A stretch of 64,000 bases of DNA. Source: Flavobacteriales bacterium ALC-1 (GTDB taxonomy: Bacteria; Bacteroidota; Bacteroidia; Flavobacteriales; Flavobacteriaceae). Made by a program: the position numbers and the translations under genes. Location: assembly GCA_000171875.1 (NCBI GenBank), contig ABHI01000006.1:40633-104632 (forward strand), written 5' to 3'. Below the pieces are notes generated by a model. It searched no databases and was not told where the DNA came from. It saw only the letters and a list, made by a program, of their open reading frames with translations. Shown here piece by piece: positions 51,055 to 59,315 of this stretch. Within the stretch, counting starts at the first letter, position 1; each line of letters begins with the position of its first letter.

Positions 51055-52172
51055 TGCGTAAAATAGTCTTTCTCACAGGTACACGAGCAGATTTTGGTAA
51101 AATAAAATCACTAATTCAAAGTGTTGAAGATGATATAGGTTTTGATCCCTATATTTTTGTTACAGGAATGCATTTATTGCATGAATATGGTTATACATTA
51201 ATTGAAGTAGAACGTTGTGGATTTAATAATATCTCTACGTTTCATAACCATACAGATGAGGCCACAATGGATTTAACATTAGCAAAAACTATTAATGGTT
51301 TTTCAGAATATATAAAAGAAGTTAAACCAGATTTAATCGTTATTCATGGTGATAGAGTAGAAGCTTTGGCTGGAGCTATTGTGGGTAGTCTAAATAATAT
51401 TTTGGTGGCGCATATTGAAGGAGGTGAACTCTCAGGTACTATTGATGAATTAATAAGACATTCCGTATCCAAATTGAGTCATATTCACTATACTTCTAAT
51501 GAAGAGGCTAAAAAGCGCTTAATACAAATGGGTGAACTTGAGGCTACTATTTTTACAATTGGGTCACCAGATGTGGATATCATGTTTTCAGAAAACTTGC
51601 CCACTTTAGAAGAAGTAAAAAAGTATTATCAGATTGATTTAGATACTTATGCTATTGCTATGTTTCATCCAGTGACAACAGAGATTGACACAATTTCTGA
51701 TAAGGCTAATCAATTTGTAGAAGGACTTATTGCTAGCGAAAAAAATTATGTAGTCATATATCCTAATAATGATCTTGGTAGTAAACACATTCTAGAGGCT
51801 TATAAAAAATTTAAAGATAATTCTAGATTTAAAGTCTTTCCTTCATTAAGATTTGAGTACTTTTTGACGCTTCTTAAAAAGGCTAATTTTATTATAGGAA
51901 ACAGTAGTGCTGGCGTAAGAGAAGCGCCATATTATGGAGTGCCTACCATTAATATTGGAAATAGGCAACTCAATAGAGCGAGTTCTTCTAAGATTATAAA
52001 TATTTCAAATCAAAAAATAGAAATACAACTGGCTATAGATTCTATTCTACCAAATAGAATGGAAAAAACTAACTCTTACGGAAAAGGTAACAGCGCTTTA
52101 TTATTTTTGAATAGTCTAAAGTCGAATGCTATTTGGGAAATTAACCACCAAAAACAATTTAAAGATGCTTAA
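51054..52172 (+). CDS. neuC: UDP-N-acetylglucosamine 2-epimerase (hydrolysing), NeuC
   Basis: A 372-residue GT-B-like enzyme converting UDP-GlcNAc to ManNAc and UDP, the first committed step of sialic-acid synthesis. Features: TGTRADFGKIKSLI (8-21), HGDRVEALAGAI, HIEGGELSGTIDELIRHSVSKLSHIH, and GNSSAGVREAPYYGVPTINIGNRQ. The 'hydrolysing' NeuC type is indicated by this last stretch and by clustering with neuA/neuB. ATG overlaps the neuB stop by one base; the gene overlaps the downstream GT by 8 bases. Confidence 0.93.
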   Translation: MRKIVFLTGTRADFGKIKSLIQSVEDDIGFDPYIFVTGMHLLHEYGYTLIEVERCGFNNISTFHNHTDEATMDLTLAKTINGFSEYIKEVKPDLIVIHGDRVEALAGAIVGSLNNILVAHIEGGELSGTIDELIRHSVSKLSHIHYTSNEEAKKRLIQMGELEATIFTIGSPDVDIMFSENLPTLEEVKKYYQIDLDTYAIAMFHPVTTEIDTISDKANQFVEGLIASEKNYVVIYPNNDLGSKHILEAYKKFKDNSRFKVFPSLRFEYFLTLLKKANFIIGNSSAGVREAPYYGVPTINIGNRQLNRASSSKIINISNQKIEIQLAIDSILPNRMEKTNSYGKGNSALLFLNSLKSNAIWEINHQKQFKDA

Positions 52173-53553
52173 TAAAAAGCATATTCTTATTCTTTTACCA
52201 GATGGTGTTGGTATAAGAAACTATTTGTATTCAGATGTAATCACTCATTTAAAGAAAGAAGCTGATCTAACGATTTGGTCACCTTTGCCTATAGAAGCTT
52301 TTAGTGATGTAAGTCGAATTCATAACATTGATTTTGACTATAAACAAATAAAACTGCATCCTGAAAATAGTCTAACCAGATTGTATAGAGAGGCTACAAC
52401 TTATGCGAGATTATTGCATAATAGTAGATTAAAGCAGAATGAAACAATACTAACAAATTGGAGACGACCAAATTATAGTTTTAAGGTAAAAATACTTTAC
52501 AGATGTGCAGAATTTTTAGGTAGAAAATGGACAAAAACATATAGCAGAATTTTAAAACATGAAAAAAAAGGGCAAAGCAAGGTTGATAAAAAATCTATTG
52601 CTTATTACAGAAAAGCGTTAGATGACCTTAAGCCCACGTCTATATTTATAACACATCAACGTGTCCCTGGATTGATGCCCATATGTATGGCAGCTAATAG
52701 TTTAAATATAAGAACGACTACTGCAATTTTTTCATGGGATAACCTTCCTAAAGCACGTTTGGCAGTTAAAACTGATTATTATTTAGTTTGGTCACAATGG
52801 ATGAAAGATGAAATGAAGGCCTATTACCCAGAAATTTCTGAAGAAAGCGTGCTATTGACTGGTACGCCTCAGTTCGAATTTTATTTAGATAAGGATAGGA
52901 TAATTAGTCGACAAGAATTTGCAAAAACATATGGATTAGATAGTGATAAAAAATGGATATGTTTTAGTGGTGATGATATTACAACATCTCCTTATGATCA
53001 ATTGTTCTTAAGAGATTTGGCAGAATCACTAGTGTCAGAAAAGGAAAATGTGCAAATTATATTTAGACGATGCCCTGTAGATTTTTCTTCACGATATGAT
53101 GACGTTTTAAATGAGTATAAAGCCTTTGTTGTTTCAATAGATCCTTTATGGAATGTAGAGTCAAAAACAGGTTGGGTTGGTTATTTTCCAAAATATGAAG
53201 ATATAGATATGCAAGTTAATTTGGCACATCACTGTGATATGGTTACTAATTTAGGATCTACTATGGCATTAGATTTTGCTGTCTTAAACAAGCCTTGTTT
53301 ATATTTCAATTATAACCCAGCAGTAGATCTTTCTTGGAGTACAGAAATTATTTATAATTTTCAGCATTTTAGAAGTATGAAAGGTTTTAATGCTGTTGGT
53401 TGGATTAATCATAGAGAAGAAGTGAAATCCCTTGTTTTATCAGCAATTGAATCGTCAGAAACTATTGCTTTAGACCGAAAAGAATGGATGAAAACACTAG
53501 TGCTTCATCCGATAGATGAAAATTCAATTAATATAGCCAAAGTATTGTTATAA
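52165..53553 (+). CDS. Unassigned GT-B-like glycosyltransferase following neuC
   Basis: A 462-residue cytoplasmic protein. The ATG at 52165 (MLNKKHILILLPDGVG) is preferred over 52126, which lies inside neuC. Visible pieces: FITHQRVPGLMPICMAANSL, ATFSWDN-like AIFSWDNLPKARL, LVWSQWMKDEM, LLTGTPQFEFYL and, near the C-terminus, HCDMVTNLGSTMALDFAVLNKPCLYF, which recalls the C-terminal motif of CDP-glycerol glycerophosphotransferase-like and capsule GT-B enzymes. I cannot assign it to a CAZy family. Being directly coupled to neuC in a locus with no known sialyltransferase family, it is the best candidate for transferring the sialic acid. This is inference. Confidence 0.7.
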   Translation: MLNKKHILILLPDGVGIRNYLYSDVITHLKKEADLTIWSPLPIEAFSDVSRIHNIDFDYKQIKLHPENSLTRLYREATTYARLLHNSRLKQNETILTNWRRPNYSFKVKILYRCAEFLGRKWTKTYSRILKHEKKGQSKVDKKSIAYYRKALDDLKPTSIFITHQRVPGLMPICMAANSLNIRTTTAIFSWDNLPKARLAVKTDYYLVWSQWMKDEMKAYYPEISEESVLLTGTPQFEFYLDKDRIISRQEFAKTYGLDSDKKWICFSGDDITTSPYDQLFLRDLAESLVSEKENVQIIFRRCPVDFSSRYDDVLNEYKAFVVSIDPLWNVESKTGWVGYFPKYEDIDMQVNLAHHCDMVTNLGSTMALDFAVLNKPCLYFNYNPAVDLSWSTEIIYNFQHFRSMKGFNAVGWINHREEVKSLVLSAIESSETIALDRKEWMKTLVLHPIDENSINIAKVLL

Positions 53554-54710
53554 TGCATATTTGTTTTATTACTAATGAATACCCTAAATTAGATTTTCCG
53601 CATGGAGGTGTTGGTACTTTTGTGCATACAATTAGTCATGCATTAAGTAAAAAAGGACATAGTGTTTCAATTATTGGAATTAATAATTATACAAATATAT
53701 ATGAAGAAGAGAACGATGAAGATGTTTCTGTTTACAGGTTAAAACCTTCAAAATTAAAGGGCTTAGTTTGGTATTTAAATAATAAATTAATTAATAGGAA
53801 ACTAATTGAACTTCATTCTAAAGAACCAATTGATATTATTGAAACTTCAGAGTTAGGTTTGTCATTTATAAAAAAGATAAAACCGATCAAATATGTGATC
53901 CGTTTGCATGGAGGTCATCATTTTTTTGCTGAAGCAGAGAATAGAAAAATATCGCAATGGAAAGGGTTTCAAGAAAAGCGTTCATTTAAAAAAGCAGATG
54001 CTTTTATTGCAGTCTCTAAATATGTAAAATCCCATACAGCCAAGTATTTAAGTTATCATAATAAACCTATTGAGATCATTAAGATTCCAATTAATCTCAA
54101 TGTTTTTAAACCAAAACCTGAAATCAAAGTAAAGGAAAATTCTATTTTGTTTGCTGGTACTGTTTGCGAAAAAAAAGGGGTTAGTCAATTGCTTAAAGCA
54201 ATGCCAAAAGTAATTGAGAATAAGAATAGAGTAGATTTATTTATATATGGCCGTGATTGGTTTTTTCCAGACGGTAGATCTTATATAGAGCATTTAAGGA
54301 CTATTGTTTTACCTAAATTAGGTAGAGTGGCTGAACATGTTCATTTTATGGGAGCTATACCGTTTAAGACTTTAGCAGATAAATATGCAGAAGCTGAAGT
54401 ATGTGTATTCCCTTCGTTAATGGAGACACAAGGTTTGGTTGCGCCAGAGGCTATGGCTACTGGAAAAATAGTTGTATTTTCTAAATGTGGGCCTGGACCA
54501 GAAACCATAAAGCATGGAGAAACGGGCTTATTGTGTGATCCTTATGATAGTGACGATATTGCCAATAAAATTAATTGGACTTTAAACCATAAAGACCAGT
54601 GTAAACTTATTGCAGATAATGGACGAGACTATGTTCTAGCAAATTTTGAAATAAATGCCATTACAAAAGACAATATAGATTTTTACAATATGCTGTTAAA
54701 CTCAAAATAA
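53553..54710 (+). CDS. Glycosyltransferase family 4
   Basis: A 385-residue GT-B enzyme: HICFITNEYPKLDFPHGGVGTFVHTISHALSKKGHSV (acceptor domain start with GG-VG), and VCVFPSLMETQGLVAPEAMATGKIVVFSKCGPGPETI, the GT4 donor motif (E-x7-E). ATG overlaps the preceding stop by one base. Donor and acceptor unknown; typical of capsule repeat-unit enzymes. Confidence 0.9.
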   Translation: MHICFITNEYPKLDFPHGGVGTFVHTISHALSKKGHSVSIIGINNYTNIYEEENDEDVSVYRLKPSKLKGLVWYLNNKLINRKLIELHSKEPIDIIETSELGLSFIKKIKPIKYVIRLHGGHHFFAEAENRKISQWKGFQEKRSFKKADAFIAVSKYVKSHTAKYLSYHNKPIEIIKIPINLNVFKPKPEIKVKENSILFAGTVCEKKGVSQLLKAMPKVIENKNRVDLFIYGRDWFFPDGRSYIEHLRTIVLPKLGRVAEHVHFMGAIPFKTLADKYAEAEVCVFPSLMETQGLVAPEAMATGKIVVFSKCGPGPETIKHGETGLLCDPYDSDDIANKINWTLNHKDQCKLIADNGRDYVLANFEINAITKDNIDFYNMLLNSK

Positions 54711-54713
54711 CTA

Positions 54714-55850
54714 TTGAAGAAAAGTATAAATACATTAGCAATTATAACATCAGCTCCTCATAAAGTTATTGATGGTAGTTATTATTCTTATGCGCCGTAC
54801 ATAAGACAAATTAATGTTTGGACTAAGTATGCTAATAAGATTATTGTAATTGCTCCACGTGATACAAATAATGATAGCGATGAAATGACATTAGTTTATA
54901 ATAAGGCCATTGATTATGTAGAGGTTAAGGCTTTTAATATTACTTCAATATCTAATATATTAAGAACTTTAGTATTATCCCCATTCATCTCTTATAAGAT
55001 TTTTAAAGTAATGAAAAGTTCGGATCATATTCATATGAGGTGTCCATGTAATATGAGTTTACTTGGAGCTTTTGTACAACTATTGTTTCCATCCAAACCA
55101 AAATCAGTAAAGTATGCAGGCAATTGGGATTATGAGAGCAAGCAGCCATGGGCATATAGAATGCAGCAAAATATTTTGAAGAACACGTATTTATCAAAGA
55201 ATATTAAACTATTAGTTTTTGGAGAGTGGAAAAATGCTACTGCTAATATGAAGCCATTTATGGCAGCGACATATAGCAATAACGAAAGAGTTCCTTTTTC
55301 TATACGAGATTATTCTAAAAAACTAAAATTTGTTTTTATAGGAAATTTTGTGAGTGGTAAAAGACCATTACTTACGATTAATATTATAGAAAAATTGAGA
55401 TACTATAATATCGATGCTGAAATTCATATGTTTGGTGATGGTCCATTAATGAGTGAAGCAACATCTTATATTGAAGAAAATGATTTATCAAAGTTTATAT
55501 TTTTGAAAGGGAATCAGAGCAGAGAAGTTATAAAGGATTGCTTAAAAGATACTCATTTTTCGATTTTACCTTCCAAGAGTGAGGGATGGCCTAAAGCTAT
55601 TGCTGAAGGAATGTTTTTTGGTGCAATTCCTATAGCAACCAAAATTTCATGTCTCCCCTGGATGTTAGATGAAGGACAACGGGGCATCTTAATTGAAAAA
55701 GATTTAAATAGTGCTGTAAAAGTAATTTTAGAGTATATCGATAAAGATGATGATTATTTAAATGGTATGGCCAAATCGGCAATGGAATGGTCTCAGATAT
55801 ATACACTTGAAAAATTTGATGAAGAAATTAGTAAAATGCTTGTAAAATGA
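54714..55850 (+). CDS. Glycosyltransferase family 4-like, TTG start
   Basis: A 378-residue GT-B enzyme. C-terminal half: LKFVFIGNFVSGKRPLLTINII and SILPSKSEGWPKAIAEGMFFGAIPIATKISCLPWML (GT4 donor region). The start is TTG at 54714; an ATG does not occur before INTLAIITSAPHK. Overlaps the next gene by 4 bases. The N-terminal half is divergent, so substrate cannot be suggested. Confidence 0.85.
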   Translation: MKKSINTLAIITSAPHKVIDGSYYSYAPYIRQINVWTKYANKIIVIAPRDTNNDSDEMTLVYNKAIDYVEVKAFNITSISNILRTLVLSPFISYKIFKVMKSSDHIHMRCPCNMSLLGAFVQLLFPSKPKSVKYAGNWDYESKQPWAYRMQQNILKNTYLSKNIKLLVFGEWKNATANMKPFMAATYSNNERVPFSIRDYSKKLKFVFIGNFVSGKRPLLTINIIEKLRYYNIDAEIHMFGDGPLMSEATSYIEENDLSKFIFLKGNQSREVIKDCLKDTHFSILPSKSEGWPKAIAEGMFFGAIPIATKISCLPWMLDEGQRGILIEKDLNSAVKVILEYIDKDDDYLNGMAKSAMEWSQIYTLEKFDEEISKMLVK

Positions 55851-56932
55851 TCCGAGTAATACAAATTGTTGATACTTTGCGGATTGGTGGTGCAGAGCGA
55901 ATGGCTGTTAATATTGCTAATGGCTTAACTGAATTTGATATTGAATCTCATATCTGTGCAACTAGAGAAGAAGGAAAACTTAAAGGGGCAATAAATAGAG
56001 GAGTTTCATGCCTATCTCTAAGAAAGAAATCAGCATTAGATCTAAAGGCTATAATTAGATTAATTTCTTATGTAAAAAAGAATAAAATTAACGTGATCCA
56101 TGCGCACGGAACTTCTTTTTTTATTGCAGTATTGGTTAAGTTTTTTGTTAGAAATATCCATCTTGCTTGGCACGACCATTTTGGTAATAGAGTCCGAGAC
56201 ACTAATTTATTTCGACTAATGATATTAAAATTTTGCTCCCTTAGTTTTGATATTATTTATTGTGTAAACAATGAGCTACGAGATTGGGCAATAAAAAACC
56301 TTTATTGTAAAAAGGTTAAGTTTATTTTAAATTTCCCAACGGAAAACCTCAAAACGGAAACGAAATTAAAAGGAATAGAAGGCAAACGAATAGTATGTGT
56401 GGCTAATTTGAGAGCACCAAAAAACCATCTATTATTATTTACAGTTTTTTTAGAATTGAAAGAGAAATATCCAGACTGGTCCTTACATTGTGTAGGAAGT
56501 ATTTATGGTGATGAATATTCAAAAAACCTTGAAAATTTTATTGAACAAAATGAGTTAGAGCGTCATGTGTTTTTATACGGAGCTAAAGAGGATGTATCAT
56601 ATATAATATCCCAATCGACTATAGGTGTGTTGAGTTCAGTTTATGAAGGCTTGCCAATGGCACTGTTAGAATATGGATTAGGAGGACTACCAGTAATAGC
56701 TACAGATGTAGGTTATTGTAAGAATTTAATATTGGATAATTCTTATGGTATATTAGTAAAAAGTAATGATAAGGATGCGTTACATTCTGGTTTAGAGTTA
56801 TATATAACTAATGTTGATTACAGAAATGAATGTACACAGAATTTTAATAGAATGATTATTAGTGAGTTCTCTAAAGAAAAGATTTTGAATACACTAATTA
56901 ATGACTATGAGTTAGTTAGTGAAAAAATGTAA
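55847..56932 (+). CDS. Glycosyltransferase family 4
   Basis: A 361-residue GT-B enzyme with VIQIVDTLRIGGAERMAVNIANGL (GGAER motif of GT4), IHAHGTSFFIAVL, and VLSSVYEGLPMALLEYGLGGLPVIATDVGYCKNL. Overlaps the preceding gene by 4 bases and is separated from the polymerase gene by 8 bases. Substrate unknown. Confidence 0.9.
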   Translation: MIRVIQIVDTLRIGGAERMAVNIANGLTEFDIESHICATREEGKLKGAINRGVSCLSLRKKSALDLKAIIRLISYVKKNKINVIHAHGTSFFIAVLVKFFVRNIHLAWHDHFGNRVRDTNLFRLMILKFCSLSFDIIYCVNNELRDWAIKNLYCKKVKFILNFPTENLKTETKLKGIEGKRIVCVANLRAPKNHLLLFTVFLELKEKYPDWSLHCVGSIYGDEYSKNLENFIEQNELERHVFLYGAKEDVSYIISQSTIGVLSSVYEGLPMALLEYGLGGLPVIATDVGYCKNLILDNSYGILVKSNDKDALHSGLELYITNVDYRNECTQNFNRMIISEFSKEKILNTLINDYELVSEKM

Positions 56933-56940
56933 AAAGCTTG

Positions 56941-58290
56941 ATGGATATAAAGTATTTATATAAATTATTATTTCATATTATTATAGGTGGACTATGTTTT
57001 TACATTGATGTTTTTCCAAACCTATTTTTTTATGCTGTTATAGTCTTTTTTTTAGTTAAAATCATTTTTGCTACTAAAGAAGAAAAATCAATTATTGTTT
57101 TAAAATCATGTGCGTATTTGGTAGGAGCAGAGGTGATTTTTAGAATGACTAGTGCAGGTCTTTTCTATGAATCTTCAAAGTACTTCATAATTTTGTTTAT
57201 TTTATTTGGCATTTTTAGCGAAGGTATATCTAAAAAAGCATACCCATACTTTATATTCCTTATTCTAATGGTACCATCCATTGTAGTCGCCTCAATGAGT
57301 ATTGGTGTAGATTCAAACTTAAGAACTAATGTAGCATTTGTTTTAAGCGGGCCTGTTTGTTTAGGAATATCAGCTTTGTTTTGTTATGATAAGAAAGTTA
57401 GAAAAGAAGAAATATTAGATATATTACTATACTTAGCGTTACCGATAGTTACATTAACCACATATCTTTTTTTATATACACCAAGTATAAGAGATGTGCT
57501 CTCAGGAACACAATCTAATTTTGCAACTTCCGGGGGGTTTGGCCCTAACCAAGTAGCTACAGTTCTCGGATTGGGAATGTTTGTATTTAGTGTTAATTTC
57601 TTTCTTAATTCTAAATCTACATTAATTAAGATCATAAATATTAGTCTATTTAGTTTAATAGCCTTTCGTGGTATTGTAACATTTAGTAGGGGTGGGGTGT
57701 TAACAGCTATAATAATGATTTTTGCATTTTTGATTTTCGCCTATTTTAAATCAAGTAAGAGACAAAAAAATATTATTATTACTTCATTTTTTTTATTGAT
57801 ATTGGCGTCATCCGTGATTTGGGCTGTGAGTTCAAACCAAACAAAAGGACTAATTGATAAACGTTATTCTAATCAAGATAAAAAAGGAAAAGTAAAAGAA
57901 GATGTATCTGCAGGTAGAGTTAATTTATTTCTCGGTGAGTTAGAAGGGTTTGTAAGTAACCCTTTTTTAGGTGTAGGAGCTAGTGGAATGAAGGAGTTAA
58001 GACTAGAAACTTTGGGAAGGGGGATAGCTACTCATAATGAATTGAGTAGGTTACTGTCTGAGCATGGCATTCTAGGAATTGTTATGCTGTTAATACTAAT
58101 TTTTAAGCCTTTAGATATTCGTTCGAATAATAGAAATAATTATTTCTTTTTTGCATTTTTAATGTTTTGGTTTGCTACAATAAACCATTCAGCTATGCGA
58201 ATAGCGGCACCTAGTTTTATTTATGCACTTGCACTTTTAGATCTAAAATATGAAAAACGTCCTTTACATAGGAAACGCCTTGTCAAATAA
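56941..58290 (+). CDS. O-antigen/capsule polymerase (Wzy-like)
   Basis: A 449-residue polytopic membrane protein with about ten to twelve predicted helices and the Wzy_C/O-antigen ligase pattern: FRGIVTFSRGGVLTAIIMI, a periplasmic loop (~285-355) with RYSNQDKKGK and SAGRVNLFLGELEGFVSNPFLGVGASGM, then ATHNELSRLLSEHGILGI. It would polymerise repeat units in the periplasm. ATG at 56941 is preferred; the TTG one codon earlier is unnecessary. The 3' end overlaps the next gene by 41 bases. No wzx flippase is in the locus; the Wzm/Wzt pair is. Confidence 0.85.
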   Translation: MDIKYLYKLLFHIIIGGLCFYIDVFPNLFFYAVIVFFLVKIIFATKEEKSIIVLKSCAYLVGAEVIFRMTSAGLFYESSKYFIILFILFGIFSEGISKKAYPYFIFLILMVPSIVVASMSIGVDSNLRTNVAFVLSGPVCLGISALFCYDKKVRKEEILDILLYLALPIVTLTTYLFLYTPSIRDVLSGTQSNFATSGGFGPNQVATVLGLGMFVFSVNFFLNSKSTLIKIINISLFSLIAFRGIVTFSRGGVLTAIIMIFAFLIFAYFKSSKRQKNIIITSFFLLILASSVIWAVSSNQTKGLIDKRYSNQDKKGKVKEDVSAGRVNLFLGELEGFVSNPFLGVGASGMKELRLETLGRGIATHNELSRLLSEHGILGIVMLLILIFKPLDIRSNNRNNYFFFAFLMFWFATINHSAMRIAAPSFIYALALLDLKYEKRPLHRKRLVK

Positions 58291-59257
58291 GGGAAAGACA
58301 AGTACAACAATAGATACATTAAGTGAGCTTCTTAAAGATATCTGCTCAATTAAGATTGCATCTAAGAAGTCAAATAAATTACTTAGGTTGCTAGATATGA
58401 TGAGGTTGGTATTGATGAATGTGTTCAAAACGGATATCGTTTTTATAGATACTTACAGTACATTTAATTTTTATTATGCATTAATAATTAGTCAATTGTG
58501 TCGTTTTTTGAACCTAAAATATGTTCCTATATTACATGGAGGAAATTTAGAAAAACGATTAAAACATAATTCAAAATTGAGCCATTTAATGTTTTCAAAT
58601 GCATATAAACTAGTGGCTCCTTCTAATTTTTTAAAATCCGTTTTTGAGAGGTATGGCTATAATGAGGTTTTGTTTATACCTAATAGTATAACGATAGAAA
58701 ATTATGAATTCAAAGAAAGAAAGATAGACACCATAGAATTATTATGGGTAAGATCTTTTTCTTCAATATACAATCCTGAATTGGCTTTATTAGTGCTCGA
58801 AAAGTTATTGAAATTGAATTATAATACTAGCTTAACAATGGTAGGTCCTGAGGTTGATGGTTCCTTGAAAAAGGCGAAAAACTTAGTGAAAGTCAAGAAA
58901 TTAAATGTAAAATTTACAGGTAAATTATCTAAATTAGAATGGATACATCTTTCTAAAGATTCTAATGTTTTTATTAATACAACTAACTTTGATAATACAC
59001 CTGTAAGTATCATCGAGGCAATGGCCTTAGGATTACCAATAGTATCTACAAATGTTGGTGGGATGCCATTTTTGATTTCTGATGGTGAGGAAGGTATTTT
59101 GGTGCCACCAAACGATATTGATGCTATGGTAGATGAAATAATTAAGTTAAAAACTAATGAAGACCTGAGACTAAGTTTAGTTAATAATGCAAGACTAAAA
59201 GTTGAAAATTTTGATTGGAACGTAGTTAAACGAAAATGGACAACGCTTTTATCTTAA
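58250..59257 (+). CDS. Glycosyltransferase family 4
   Basis: A 335-residue GT-B enzyme starting MKNVLYIGNALSNKGKTSTTIDTLSELL, a start common to flavobacterial capsule GT4 enzymes. YVPILHGGNLEKRL and VFINTTNFDNTPVSIIEAMALGLPIVSTNVGGMPFLI carry the donor-binding motif. It overlaps wzy by 41 bases in another frame, an unusually long overlap, but the conserved N-terminus supports the start. A 58-base gap with a possible promoter follows. Confidence 0.9.
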   Translation: MKNVLYIGNALSNKGKTSTTIDTLSELLKDICSIKIASKKSNKLLRLLDMMRLVLMNVFKTDIVFIDTYSTFNFYYALIISQLCRFLNLKYVPILHGGNLEKRLKHNSKLSHLMFSNAYKLVAPSNFLKSVFERYGYNEVLFIPNSITIENYEFKERKIDTIELLWVRSFSSIYNPELALLVLEKLLKLNYNTSLTMVGPEVDGSLKKAKNLVKVKKLNVKFTGKLSKLEWIHLSKDSNVFINTTNFDNTPVSIIEAMALGLPIVSTNVGGMPFLISDGEEGILVPPNDIDAMVDEIIKLKTNEDLRLSLVNNARLKVENFDWNVVKRKWTTLLS

Positions 59258-59264
59258 ATAAAAG

Positions 59265-59293
59265 TTGAAAATCGTTTGAACTTGTTATCTTTA
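59265..59293 (+). promoter_or_regulatory. Possible internal promoter before the long initiating transferase
   Basis: TTG (59265-59267), an 18-base spacer and TATCTTTA (59286-59293), close to TAnnTTTG but with A at the last base. It is in one of the few real gaps of the second unit, 22 bases before the GTG start at 59316. Confidence 0.35.
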
Positions 59294-59315
59294 CCAATAT
59301 CCATTCCCCTTAAGA

